Positions 1-11,882 of a stretch of DNA of 28,385 bases are shown piece after piece. The stretch's first letter is position 1, and every line of letters starts with the position of its first letter. The notes under the pieces are model-generated. The model ran no database searches, had not been told where the DNA came from, and saw nothing but the letters and a program-made list of their open reading frames with translations. The position numbers and the translations under genes are program-made. The DNA is from Pigoraptor vietnamica (taxonomy: Eukaryota; Opisthokonta; Filasterea): positions 1 to 28,385 of the forward strand of contig CALSCQ010001966.1 of NCBI GenBank assembly GCA_943704525.1. Reading direction: 5' to 3'.

Positions 1-110
<110 letters not shown>

Positions 111-147
111 TCACACTCTCCGACACGCATGACGAGACCATTGCAGG

Positions 148-600
148 CTATATAAACCTCAGCGTCCACTGCCGGTCCATCAACACGTACTGACTGCACT
201 GAGCACCGATAACTGGCTGTGGCTGAGAGCGAATCTCAGCAAGACTTCTTTCGATCACGACCCTCAGTCGCACATCTTCAAGAACTTTCGTCTCAATTCG
301 AACATCTTTCCCTTCCTGAAGAGAATGGAAATCGAGGCCGTTCTGATCGTCGTTGTCTTTGCGGCAGTGGCCGCGCTGTTCGTCAAGTGCTTATACGAGG
401 AATTCGCGTGCGCACGGCCCGTGCATGGCGAACAAGCCCAAGAGACCATGCCTCTCCTCAGCGTCAAGGTCGCCGACAGCGTGATGCCCCGATCGCCCGT
501 CGTACTGATCGACGGCAAGACGGCGTTCTTCGCGTCAACACCGCACGAAACGCTGTGTCTGGTCGAGGTCCAGACACACGCCTCCACGCAAAGTCAATAG
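148..600 (+). CDS. 3' end of a gene for an unrecognised single-pass membrane protein (partial)
   Basis: One frame is open from the probable acceptor (TTGCAG ending at 146) to the TAG at 598-600, about 151 codons. I do not recognise the family. The visible part has a polar stretch with several Asn and Phe residues, then a strongly hydrophobic segment from about base 337 to 393 (begins AVLIVVVFAA) that should be a membrane helix. A short tail of about 70 residues follows. The tail contains ETMPLL, which fits the acidic dileucine sorting pattern (D/E-x3-L-L/I) used for endosome or lysosome targeting; that reading is inference. A 53-bp intron at 187-239 is an alternative: it would splice in phase to the same frame and change only the first residues. 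The gene converges with VPS34, whose stop is 275 bp away. The 5' part lies outside the window. Confidence 0.55.
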   Translation, partial: LYKPQRPLPVHQHVLTALSTDNWLWLRANLSKTSFDHDPQSHIFKNFRLNSNIFPFLKRMEIEAVLIVVVFAAVAALFVKCLYEEFACARPVHGEQAQETMPLLSVKVADSVMPRSPVVLIDGKTAFFASTPHETLCLVEVQTHASTQSQ

Positions 601-874
601 CCATCACGCTATTCGAGCGGCGTTGAGTTGCGTGCGTTTGCGTGTGCGCGTGCGTGCGTGCGTGTGGCTTCATACCCTATAACAATAACAGCGTGTCCTA
701 ACGTCAGCCGGCAAGTAAAACTGCGCGAGGTAGCACAACCATCCTGTATGGAAAGGTGTATCCGTCCGAATGCCTTCTTCGGTCCCATCTCAGACGCAAC
801 AGAACCGACGCCCTGCTCACATACACACACGACAGCACTTGCGCGGCGAAGATGGAAGACGATGCCGCCGACCC
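601..874. other. Convergent intergenic region, membrane protein gene / VPS34
   Basis: The 3' flanks of two converging genes. It holds a short TGCG/TG-rich run near 625-665 and no convincing coding signal. I see no canonical AATAAA on either strand. Confidence 0.6.
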
Positions 875-1571
875 TCACTTTCGCCAGTACTGCGCCCACT
901 TGTGGATTGTCTCGACCATCTGCGGGAAGAGCGCGCTCACGCTCTCGTTGATCAATGACTGGAAGAATTGGACGGCCGCCTCTTCGCTCAGGTCCAATCG
1001 GAACTTCTCCTGCACCTGCGGGTGGCGAGAGAGTGCGCTTCAGTCCCTGTGCGACTGTGATCCACTGCCATCGATGTCACACGAATGGCAAAGACACGTA
1101 CACACGCGCACACGCACACGCATACAGGCACAGGCACAAGCACAAGCACACACTATTGCGCAACTGCGCAGCATATGCCCACGCAGGCAGCGCCCCTTAC
1201 CTTCGCGACGGCCCTGTCGGGCTCGAGGGCAATGTCCGGCACATTCGCGTCCACCATCAGCGCAAAGAGATTGAGGATGAGGTTCGCCGAGCGCCGCAGA
1301 ATGAGAAAGGCGCTGTAGCAGTGGGCGAGGAAGCGCTTGTAGTCCGCGCTGTTTGCGCCGCCCATTGCCTCCACCATTTCCTTGCACAGCTTCATCGGCG
1401 GAGGGAAGGGCTTCGGATCGCGGCCGAGAATAAAGCCGAAGTCGATGTGGAGAAGGTGGCCTGTCGATTTGAACAATTAGCGCGTGTGCGTGCACCAGGG
1501 GATGTGTGTATGACGTCGGTGCGGGAGAGAGACAAACAGGCATGCAGACACGCGAATTGTGTGTGTGTGTG

Positions 1572-1645
<74 letters not shown>

Positions 1646-4600
1646 CCGCACCGTTGTCGGAGAGCAGCAGGTTGTCCAAGTGGCGGTCTCCGATGCCGAG
1701 CAGATAGGTGATCACGCAGTAGCCCGCTGCGGACGTCACCAGTGCCGTGCTCAGCGCAAAGAATGTGCACGGAACTCACGCATCGCACCATACACAATAC
1801 GTTAGGCTCACAAACACTTTACTAGGCACACATATACACAATACTGCGCGCGAACACCCGTAATACAGCAGGCACACGTACATAATACAGCGTGAGATCA
1901 CGTGCACACATTCACCACCGCAATCGCACCCACCGCAACTCTTGACGTACGTGTCCATGACCTCCGCCTTGATCCCATAGGGCTGCCCTTCCTCGGCGTG
2001 GTGCATGCGAAAGTACGCCTGCAGATTGCCGTGCTCCTCCAGCACACCCGCCACTGGCACTGCACGCACAAACTGGAGGAGGCCTGCAAGGGCAGAGCGC
2101 ATGGATGAGCGACAGATAGACAAACCGTCTCCCACCGTCTCACAGTCTCACACAAACGCGCCACGTGCATGCAATGCATTTCGTCTTGCGTCTTGCACAC
2201 TACGGCGCGACCCAATCGTGCACGCTAAAGGTCCACCAGTGCACACACACTACAGCGCGACGCACCCGTGTCTGAGCTCGTGGCGAGGACCTTGTACGGC
2301 GTGAGCTTGAGGTCGAGGTTCTCCCGCCGCAGCAGGCGGTCCATGAGCGTGATGATCTGAAGGATGAGCTGGTCCTGGCGGAGGTCATCGCCGATTTTGA
2401 AAATCACCTGCGCGGGTGCACGCGGCGGGCGCAAAGGCGATCGACGTCGCGAATAAGAGGGGGGGACGGTGAAATGGGAAGCACACCCAGTCTAGCCATG
2501 GAGCGAAAGAGGGTCATATATAGCTAACTCTAGGAGAGAAGGGGCGTCCGCTCTCAGACACGTGTGGTCTGCAACGTTGTGCACAAAAGAACCGCGCACA
2601 CAATGCAGACACACGCACCGCGTACTCGCTGTCGTCGGCAGCCTTGAAGGTGATGCTCAGCGGCATGAGGGCGCTTTTGAAGATGCTCGCTTTCTCTGCG
2701 ATCGTCCATTGAAATCCCGGGGTTACAAACGCATGCAAGGACACGAATTCGCGCCGAATGGCCGCCGCACACAAACACAGCGCCGAGCGAAAGACAGGCA
2801 CGTCAACCACCACACTTGCGCTGCCAGACGGTGCACACAAAATTGGGACCGGAGGCCTCGCAGACGATCGCCACATTCACGAGTTCAGCACGCACCGGCC
2901 ACAACGCCGACGGCGTGGATTTCGGGGTCGACGGGAAGCGGCAGAGGATCAAAGCGCACGAGCGATTCGGTCTCGGAGATAATCTGGCGCAGTCGCTTGA
3001 TCTGAAAGGCATCAGAGAATGTGTGAGAAGAGTTGGCAGTTGTACTGCTGAGTCTAGTTCCTAGTGGGCGAAGAATTGTGTGTTGCGTGTGTGTGTTGGA
3101 GGGAACAGAAAGGTGTGGTGGCAATGGGTGTGTGCGTGCCTTCTTCGGTCGCGATTCCTTTGTCATCTTCATCTCTCGCACAATGAGGCCCAGTGTGTTG
3201 ATGAGCTGCATCTGCCGAATGAGCGTGTCGCGAAGGGGATGGCTCTCGGGGTTCTGCGGCAAGGGATAGGTGAGCGCCAGGTCGGACGCACATGCACGCC
3301 CGCACACACACGCGCACACACACACCACGCGCACGCGCCACACAGAGCACACGCGCACACACGCACCATGTCCAGCGTCCTCATGAAATTCTCCTTGACC
3401 GCCGCAAACACGCGCCCGGATCCCCGCTCGTCCGCTTCGACCGTGAGGTACCAGTGAAAGTAGTTGCCAAGGACGGGATTCGCACGTGCGCGCGCAATGA
3501 GGAAGGTCTCGAGACACTTGTCGGACGGATCAATCGAACCTGCAAGTTGCAGCGTCGTCTGAGTACAAGGCACAACATCGAGCCAATATGGCCGAAGAGA
3601 ACCGTGGGGCGATAAAACACAAACGAGCTCGCATCTCAACGGCGGCAACACGCTACTGCGTGGCTACGGCACACGAATGACATACGTGCACGCGTGGAAT
3701 CTCTGCATCTAACAGGAGGAAATTGACGCAATAACAGCGACTTGCACACGAGTCGAAACGGTGGCCCACCGTTGGCGCTGTCGCTCTGTGCGAGGGCCAG
3801 CTGTTCCTGCAGCGCAGCGTCGTTGTTTTGGGCCTGCTGGAGGACGGTCGGCGTCGGCGGAAGCGACTGCGACGAGGCAAGGTCCTTTGTGCCGGCGAGG
3901 TCGTCGTACTTGAGGGCTTGCACGAGCTGCAGGAGATAGAGGACGAGTTCCTACGCGACGCACACACGCACGGCTCGATATTAGATGGCGTGCATTCGCT
4001 CCCACGCCCGCACGAGTCCCTCAACCCTTACCAGACGCACTCACAAACGGACACAGACAATCACGCAAGCGCAAACGGTGCAGACGCATACCTCGTCGTC
4101 CGCACGGGCGAGGCGCGACACGGCGTACTGCCGCACGGCCGCGTTGGGGAACTGCGGCGAGAGGAGTTCGAGGGCGTCGTCCACATCGATCGGCTCCCAG
4201 CGGTCGAGTAGTGTCGCGGCCTGCGCAGCCTCCGACGCCACGGCCCAGTCGATGCTCTTGAGAAACTTCGTAAGGGCCTGCAATATTGTTTGTTGTGAGA
4301 GCGAGCGTGCACGCGCGTGTGCGTGCGTGCGAGTGTGTGCACATGTGCGTGCGTGTCAGTAACGCGAGAGCACACAGCACGGCGCGTGACCGAGGAAATC
4401 GCACCTTTCTCTCGCGCGTGAGGTAGAAACGGAACTTCCATAGCAGGTCCTGCTCTTCCGCCGTGAGCGACCGCGTCGGCGGATACCGCACAATTTCCTG
4501 CATCGGGGAACCAGCGACAGCTAGTGAGATAGTGTAACCAACTACGCCGCAACGTCGCAAAAGCGGACGAGTGTAGTGAACGAAGAGCGCGCATCTCACG

Positions 4601-5010
4601 CAACGATGTATAAACCATTCGCACACGCCAATGAGTGTACGCGAGTTGACAAGAGAGAGAATTCTCTAAGACCAAAAATAGGGCTTCCACTACTGGGAGG
4701 GCGACACGCACGTTGAGCTGATCGCGCACGGCGGCGTTCGGCTTGATGTCGTGGTCCATGCGGCGGTTGCTGCGCACGAGCTTCTTGTGCTTCGTCTCCT
4801 GGAGGTTGTCCCGGCCCATTTCGGGGTCCGGAATGAGCGAGAAATCGCCCACGGACGTCAGAATGTGCGACGGAATCGGCAGGTGGCCCTCCTGCGAACA
4901 CGAGAGAGTGATCAGCATACGTCTGCGCGCGTGTGTGTCCACATGTGTGTGTCTGGGCATGTGAGTGTGAGTGAGTGTGTGTGTGTGTGAGTGTGTGTGT
5001 GTGTGGTGTG

Positions 5011-5047
<37 letters not shown>

Positions 5048-5619
5048 GTGTGCGTGCCTGCTCCACACCTTCTCCTGAAATACAACCGGGCATTCGAACT
5101 CGGGGAATTCGATGGCGAGGCGCATGCCCTCCTTGTCGCGTCCCTCGCGCTGGACACGGAGCAAAAACGTGTCAAACATCACTTGAAAAGAGTAAAGCGC
5201 AGAGCAAAGTGGCAACAAAAAGCGCATATCTTTGCTTTAAGCGCCAGCACGTGGACACATCACGCACAACCAGCGACTACAAACTACACACACGTGGCTC
5301 TCGTTGGTCTAAGGGACTCACGTGACCCCACCTGTTTCACAGCCTGCACTTCCCGCAGCACGGCCTTGTCCAGCCAATCGACGTGTACCATTTCGCCTCG
5401 GTCGTACTTTTTCGTCAACTGCGAAAGTCACGTGCAAGGTGTTGAGCTCGATGCAGACGCACATGCCCCCACGTACACCGCATACGCTATTCGCGCGCAG
5501 ACACATGGACTTACGCACACACACATACACGCACGCTGCGCACACACGCGCACACACGCACGCGCACACACAGACACATATCCACGTACACACTCTCAGC
5601 ACAAAGCACACACTCACAC

Positions 5620-5652
<33 letters not shown>

Positions 5653-7118
5653 CACACCTTGTCCAATCGGTCGATTTCGTCCTTCGCGCCACTCTTGCCA
5701 GGCGTGGACGTTGGCGTCGATCCATCCGCCTCGCGGTCCGGCCACAGCCGCAACAAATGGCGCCCGCGACGAAGTGCACTAACGCGAAGGGAGAAATGTC
5801 GGATCAGCTAAAATCAAGGGCGTGTGTCCATCGACTCCACACGAGAATGAATTCAAAACGTGGAGGCGGAGAGTGTGTCAGTGGGAGTTGTGCGTGCGTG
5901 AGTTATTGGTGTATGAGATGTCGCGTCTAGTGCCCGAGAGTGCGCTGAGTGAGAGCGAGCGTATACATGTGAATTCGCAAGTGCAAGGCAGCGGAAGCGC
6001 CTGCAAGCGTGCCCACTGCGCGCCCACACACACCCGCTCTTTCCAAACACCGAGATGGTGGCTCCCCCGACAGGCACCGTCCTTCGCGGTCCGCACGTAT
6101 CCCAAACCGTGATGGCAATCTGAGCGCCGCGTGGGACATCGCGGTACTTGATGGGAAGCACGAGCCACTCGGCCCAGCTGAGGAGCAGACCGGAGGGATC
6201 AGCGGACTCTGTCACAACGCACGCACTCTCGACTCTTATTTTTACGCTCTGCACCCACACGTCTCACAACGCACGCACATCGACACACCCGCAATGCATG
6301 TGTGCAACGACGCGCGCATTAACTGCAGACGAAAGGAGAGCGTGCAGCTGTTCGAACGTTCACTCACTCTAGCGCATAATCAAACGCGCGGTGGCCCGTC
6401 TGCAGCGGGAGCGTAATGTCCTCGCCAGCGACATAGAGCTGGACAGTGACGTAGAGCTCGGGGAGGTTGCTGTTGGAGAGACTGTTAACGAATGACCAAG
6501 CACGGGATAACTGCACCTTTTTTTGTCTTTACGCACACATGTGCGCGAACACGTTGCACGTAAGTAGAGATACACTCATAAAACGAGCGCAGGCACACGC
6601 ACACACGCACACACGCAAACGCGCACACTCGCAGCTCTTGCCGCACAAATGCGCACACTATACATCACACAGGCACACAGGCACGTTATTCACCTTTGAT
6701 ATACGCCGCTGTAACGATAGCCGGGGTCCTCCGCGAGGGTGTGGAAGCCACGTCGTCGCGTAACGCCTTCAAGCAGCCCTCTGTGGCAAGGGGAAATTGA
6801 GCGACAACAAAAACGTGCGTGCAGCGAACAATATACTGCACATCGTCCATGGGCACTCCTCCACGGCCACCTGTGCCTATATGTATGTGCGCGTGTGCGT
6901 GCGTGTGCGTGAAAGGGGAAGTCCATGCGCGAGGGTATGAACGCGTGCGTGTGATTGCACATTCCGAGTTATAAGCACATGGGCACACGGTGCTTAATCC
7001 AAACGTCTTCGTCCACTCACATCCGCACAGACACGTTGAGATCAAGCTCGCAGCTGAGGCCATACACGACCTTTCGCCGGGATGACCCCACTAGCCGCGC
7101 GTCCACAGCAGTTGCCAT
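875..7118 (-). CDS. VPS34: Class III phosphatidylinositol 3-kinase VPS34 (20 exons, 883 aa)
   Basis: Makes phosphatidylinositol 3-phosphate on endosomes and autophagosomes, in complex with VPS15 and Beclin-type partners (family knowledge). Exons, in transcript order: 7118-7021, 6780-6694, 6481-6368, 6177-6034, 5778-5658, 5418-5322, 5181-5069, 4891-4712, 4497-4405, 4277-4092, 3950-3770, 3539-3367, 3253-3140, 3001-2896, 2695-2619, 2407-2266, 2083-1934, 1726-1652, 1460-1201, 1015-875. They total 2652 nt, close to human PIK3C3 (887 aa). Domains: C2 in exons 1-8, helical PIK domain in exons 9-11, kinase domain from exon 13. Visible kinase motifs are GDDLRQDQ, catalytic GDRHLDN (about 738-744), DFG (757-759) and the C-terminal HKWAQYWRK hook typical of VPS34. 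The start is an ATG (MATAVDAR) 32 codons before the first phase-2 junction, and no other in-frame ATG fits. The intron after exon 13 appears to use a GC donor. Several introns hold TG or CA microsatellites. The kinase looks active. Confidence 0.96.
1559..1645. repeat. (TG)n microsatellite in VPS34 intron 18
   Basis: About 87 bp of TG repeat with a few C or A interruptions. On the VPS34 transcript it reads CA, unlike most tracts here, which read TG on the coding strand. It starts only a few bases after the donor at 1651. Confidence 0.95.
4974..5045. repeat. (TG)n microsatellite in VPS34 intron 7
   Basis: Interrupted TG repeat between exon 7 (5181-5069) and exon 8 (4891-4712). It reads CA on the transcript. 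Confidence 0.9.
5515..5656. repeat. CA/CGCA repeat in VPS34 intron 5
   Basis: CA-rich and CGCA-rich tract ending directly at the intron 5 donor (GT at 5657-5656 on the minus strand). It includes about eight tandem GCAC units near 5621-5652. It reads TG/TGCG on the transcript. Confidence 0.9.
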
Positions 7119-8631
7119 TATTGCGGCAAGGCACTACACGGGACAGCGCCGTCGGCTGCGACAACACGCGCATGCGAAGGCAAGAACGGCCAAGCAGGGC
7201 CGTCGCAGCGCCAAGACAGTGTGCCGAGAGTGGGCTCGTGGAGTGTAATCGAGAGGCGGAGTTTGAAAGTGCGAGGGAAACGCTGCGAACGCACACACTT
7301 GAAAGGTTTGTTGTACCTTCATATTGGGTGACGTTTTGGAGATCGTGGTCACGTGATGCCCTCGCTATGTTTCCGGGTTTTACTGTCGCCCTTCATCCGG
7401 CACTCTTTGTTTTTGCCACATTGCGAAGTACCTTGCCCGTTCCGTGCACGTGTGGGCGACTGCTGCGGACGCTTCGCCGCGAACGTCTGTGTTCGCTCAA
7501 TTACACAGATGCCGACAGGTACATCCTCACGCGAATTCGCATGCATTTTCCGCTCAGTACGACTGGCGACTGAACCGTCAGTCCCCCGGCCGGGCACTGC
7601 CGGACCGTCTCTGCATTTCGATGAGCGCCGAATTGTTAACCAGACAGCATCTGCGCTCGGCGGTGTTCACACGCTCGACCTCGGCTAGCTGTAAACGCCT
7701 GACCCTGAAACGTGACGGACGTTTCAGCGCTCGGCGGTGTTCACTCGCTCAACTTCAGTCGCAAGCAACGTCCCAATGCGACCGGCGGACCACAGGCCCT
7801 GACCTGTGTCTGAACCTGTCGGACCCCTAAGCGATGCTATGGCCGTCTGTGCCATACAACAGTGCCGGCGTCGAACGCACGCACAGACAAGCATCAAATG
7901 AAGTGGAGCGGAAGATTTTACGATAAATCGTAATATGCGGGTCAAATTGAAAATGAGTCACATTTTACCCCAGAATGTCTCCAATATTTAAATCAGATTA
8001 TCGAGATGTGTAACATGTCAGCCACATCGGAAAAAACACGAAAACGTTCCACCCGAAAACAAACCGCGCCGTCCGCAGTGGTCGTGCATCTTTCTCTCTG
8101 CGCCCTTCACTCCAAGAGGACCCCGCTCTCATACCGAGTTCTCAGTGCTGCACTTCGTCGCGTGTCTTGGGCACATGTGCTCGAGAGTGGTCGTATGTGT
8201 GTTTGTGGTTGACGGCCGACCGCCGTTCGCAGTGGCCCACATCGCACTCTCGTTCTCCCTCACGTAATCTCATGAAGCGCGTATTGTAGCGTGAGCGCCT
8301 ATTGTGAGGAGGGCGCGGGGCGGCGCGCGCGCCGAAAGAAGGGCACTGCTATCTCTCCTTGCGGCGCTGCCGGTGAGTAGTTGCCTGGAATGTGTGACCG
8401 AGTTTGAGTGTGGGGTAGGTTGTAATGTGAATGAATGCAGTGTGCTGCGTCTCAGTTGTGCCGATGCTGCTTCGTCGTGTGCGACGAGGATGTGTTGGAC
8501 AAAAGGGTTCAAAGTTGGGCGGAATGAGAGATTTCGTGCAAGTGCGGCGATGCGCAATTTGTGAATATTTGGCGGTATCATTGCTAAAATCGCAGTCGCT
8601 TCAATGTCGCAGCCGTGGGCGGTCTCTCACG
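7119..8631. promoter_or_regulatory. Divergent intergenic region, VPS34 / adenylyl cyclase
   Basis: About 1.5 kb between two divergently transcribed genes, so it must hold both promoters and 5' UTRs. No ORF here has splice-compatible ends or recognisable protein similarity. It has a repeat/palindrome cluster at 7653-7756, an AT-richer stretch around 7900-8000 (with ATATTTAAAT at 7982-7991) and a very GC-rich block at about 8308-8335. The cyclase frame is open back to about 8431 but shows no family similarity there. Transcription start sites cannot be placed from sequence. Confidence 0.6.
7653..7756. repeat. Direct repeats flanking a perfect palindrome
   Basis: Two 30-bp near-identical copies (7653-7682 and 7727-7756, beginning GCGCTCGGCGGTGTTCAC) lie 74 bp apart. 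A perfect inverted repeat, TGAAACGT-GACGG-ACGTTTCA (7706-7726), ends exactly where the second copy begins. The arrangement resembles a protein-binding site cluster, but no known factor is identified. Confidence 0.7.
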
Positions 8632-10533
8632 ATGAAGCTCTTCAAGAGCAAGAAGGATAAGGACAAGGACAAGGACAAGGAGTCGAAGAGCGACGACTCG
8701 GCGCTCTCGTCTCCCTCCACGTCCCCTGCCCTCAAGCGCGACTCCTCTGCATCATTGGCACCCGCACAGGCCACCGTGGGACCTGCGAGCGATGCAACGC
8801 GCACGCGTGCGGAAGTGACGAAGGAGCAGCTCGCGGCGCGGTACCAACAACTCGGCGCCGGGCAGCGTTACAATCCCTTGGAGGCGCGTCGCACGGCGCA
8901 GCAGCAACAAGGTGGCGGATCGGACGGGTCGTCGTCGCCCGTGTCCGGTGACGGCGTCGATGCGCACGGGCACCATGGCGACGCGGGGGGCTCTGGCGCT
9001 GTGCAGCGGACGATACCCATGTTGCGGATGGGGGAGAACGAAGTGCGGCTGTTTGAGGGGAAGAACTCGCGGTCGTCGAAGTGGGACTGGCTGCAGACTC
9101 GGGTGCGTGGTGTGATTGTTTCCGATACTTTGCGCGGTGGTCCACGTCGCTGTTGCAACTACATCTTGGCTTATGTCACACATGCATGCACACACACGCC
9201 TCACGAACGGCATTTGTAACGCAACCACGCACTTTCGCGTACTGAAGACTCCGTCAGATACACACGGGCACGAATGCGCACACCTTGCCGCTGTGCGCAA
9301 TCAACGTCTTACTCACATCAGTTGTTCACGCTCACAGGGGATCATTCGCGTGTATCTGCGGAACCACACGTTCAAGACACTCCCCTGCGACCTCTTCACG
9401 ACGGCCGCCGAACTCGCTCAGCTTGCCGCAAAGAAGTTTGTGACGCAGGACGTCGGCCACATCTACGCGCAGCTGTACGACTGCGGTGGGTGACAGCTGA
9501 GTGTGTGTGTGTGTGTGTGTTAGTTAGAACCCTGCGATGCAATACTGTGTTACCGTATCATCAGCTGGGCATTGGCGAGGCAACAGTCGACGTATCTTTA
9601 CGTCAGTTGTGTGTGTTCGGGCGACAATCTCAAACCAAACACTTTCTTCTCCGTCGCTGCAGGCGCCGAGCGGCGGCTGGAGGCGGACGAGTGCCCGCTG
9701 TGCCTCCAAGACCAGTGGCTGCGGGATGTTGGCTACGGCGACGACGATGCGCGGCAGCAGCAGGGACGCTACGACCACAGCTATCTGTTCCGCTTCATCT
9801 ACTCGTCGACAGGGTCGCCCCTCGAGCACTCGTGGGAACAGCTGTGCAAGAAGCTCAACGACTACGCGTCCTCGGGAGGGGGCGCGGGCGCGGACACTCA
9901 CGTGGGTGCCGCAGTGCGTTCCCTCGTGCTATTGTATTCTTTGTGTACTCACTTTGTTACCTCTTCCGCGATAGACATTTGTTGCGCTTGCGTCACTCCT
10001 CCCCAGCCCCTCGCACACCGCACGGACACTCTGGTGCATGGCAGACTCGCTAGCTTGTTTCCTTCTTGTTCCTCATTGACACATCTCTCGCATTCGCCCC
10101 GCAGCACACGACGCGGCACGGCAAGGCGCGCCCGATGCTCCCCCAAGTGGCCGACAAGCTCAACCTAAGCAACCAGTCGCTCGGCACGCACATCTCACGT
10201 GACATGTCCCTCGCGTCCGTACTTCTGAAGGGCGTCATTCAGTTTTCGCTCGGGCGACTTTCGCTCGCTGGCAACGTGCTGCAGCACCTTCCACCGGAGC
10301 TCTGCCAGTTGCCCGCATTGCGGTCGCTCGACCTGTCAAACAACTTGCTCTCGTCTCTCCCGGATGCGTTTGCGTCGATGGCGCGTTTGGAGGAACTGGA
10401 ACTCGCGCAGAACCAATTTGAGCAGGTGCCGCAGACGCTGTGTGCGCTGACGCACCTGCGGCGACTTGGGCTCGCCGATAACCGCATTCAGGACCTCCCG
10501 AACGACATGGTTAAGCTTGCGAGGTGGGCTGTC

Positions 10534-10600
<67 letters not shown>

Positions 10601-11791
10601 GCACCGAGTTTTGTGGACGCCCCACGCGCAAACGCAACTTGTACGACATTTGCACGCCGCGTGCGCATTCTTATTGACGTCTATTTCGCCTTCGCAGCTT
10701 GGAGATCTTGGACGTGCGGTGCAACCGCATCTCGCAAATCCCGCAGTGCGTCACTGCGCTGCCCGCCCTCGCCACGCTCGACGTGCGCGGCAACACGGTC
10801 TCCTTCCTTCCACCGGGCAACTCGTCGCTCCGAAACGTTCTGTGCGACGACAACCGCGTGTCGGTCGTCCGCCTGTCGCACACGGCCGTTGCCGAGCTCT
10901 CGCTCAGGCGAAACGGTCTTACGGTGTTCTCGCCCGCCGCGCAATCGCTACCGGCTCTGTGCGTGCTGGACCTCTCGCGAAACTGGCTCACTTCGCTACC
11001 CGATTCGTTCGAGGCGATGCCTGGCCTTCGCGTGCTCAAGCTCGACGGCAACCGTCTCACGCGCCTTCCGCCCTCCATCGCACGCCTTGCTCAGCTCGAG
11101 ACGCTGTCGGCGTCCCGCAATGCGCTCTCGTCGCTTCCTGAATCGCTCGGGACGATGCTGCGCCTCCGCACGCTCCTCATCAACGCCAACTCGCTGACGC
11201 ACCTTCCGGACGACGTCTTCCAGCTGCCGTCCCTCTGCGTCATCAACGCAGCCTCCAATCTAATCCAGTACCTCCCCGTGCCGGACCCGGCAGAGGGCGC
11301 GCGTGTGGCGCTTGCGGCGTACCCGCCCGACAGCAAGGCACACACAGAGGAACATCTCGGCATGTCTCCCGTGGTCGTCGGCAAGCGATCTCCGGCGCCC
11401 ATTCCGAAGTGGCGCGCTGTGGGCGAGGACGGCAGCGTCGCTGGATGCAGCGACGAGTCTGAGGCAGAGTCGCTGGGTCGGTGGCCTGTCGTGCGAGAGC
11501 TTTATCTGGGGGACAACAACCTCGACGACGAGTGCCTTGCGTCGATAGGGCTTCTCACGTCGCTCCGCGTGCTGCACATTGGGTACAACTCGCTCACGCA
11601 CCTGCAGGGGCTCGAGAACCTCGTCAAGCTGCACACGCTGTGGGCCGTCGGAAACGACATTGCGAGCATCGAGGGGCTCTCGCGGCTGACGTCCCTCCGC
11701 GCGCTCTTTGTTAGCAACAACAAGCTCAGGTGAGTTGTGTGTGTGTGTGTGTTTGTGGGTTTGGGTGGCTGTGTGTGGTGTGTGTGCGTGC

Positions 11792-11882
<91 letters not shown>

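Noticed and set aside
2700-3012. Frameshift in VPS34 between PEIHAVGVV and the FKSALMP motif
   Set aside because: A donor (G|GTGCGT at 2896) and acceptor (CGATCGCAG before 2695) restore the family sequence in phase, so it is a normal intron.
7082-7688. Open frames in the VPS34/cyclase divergent region as possible small genes
   Set aside because: Composition is Arg/Ser/Thr-rich noise, with no domain, no splice support and overlap with the VPS34 first exon.
8431-8631. N-terminal extension of the cyclase starting at the upstream ATG (8431)
   Set aside because: The extra 67 residues are Cys/Arg-rich with no family similarity, and the ATG at 8632 gives a cleaner N-terminus. Not fully excluded.
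11735-11881. Cys-Val and His-Thr repeat ORFs across TG/CA tracts here and elsewhere
   Set aside because: They are translations of dinucleotide repeats inside introns, with flanking splice sites and family-matching exons on both sides.
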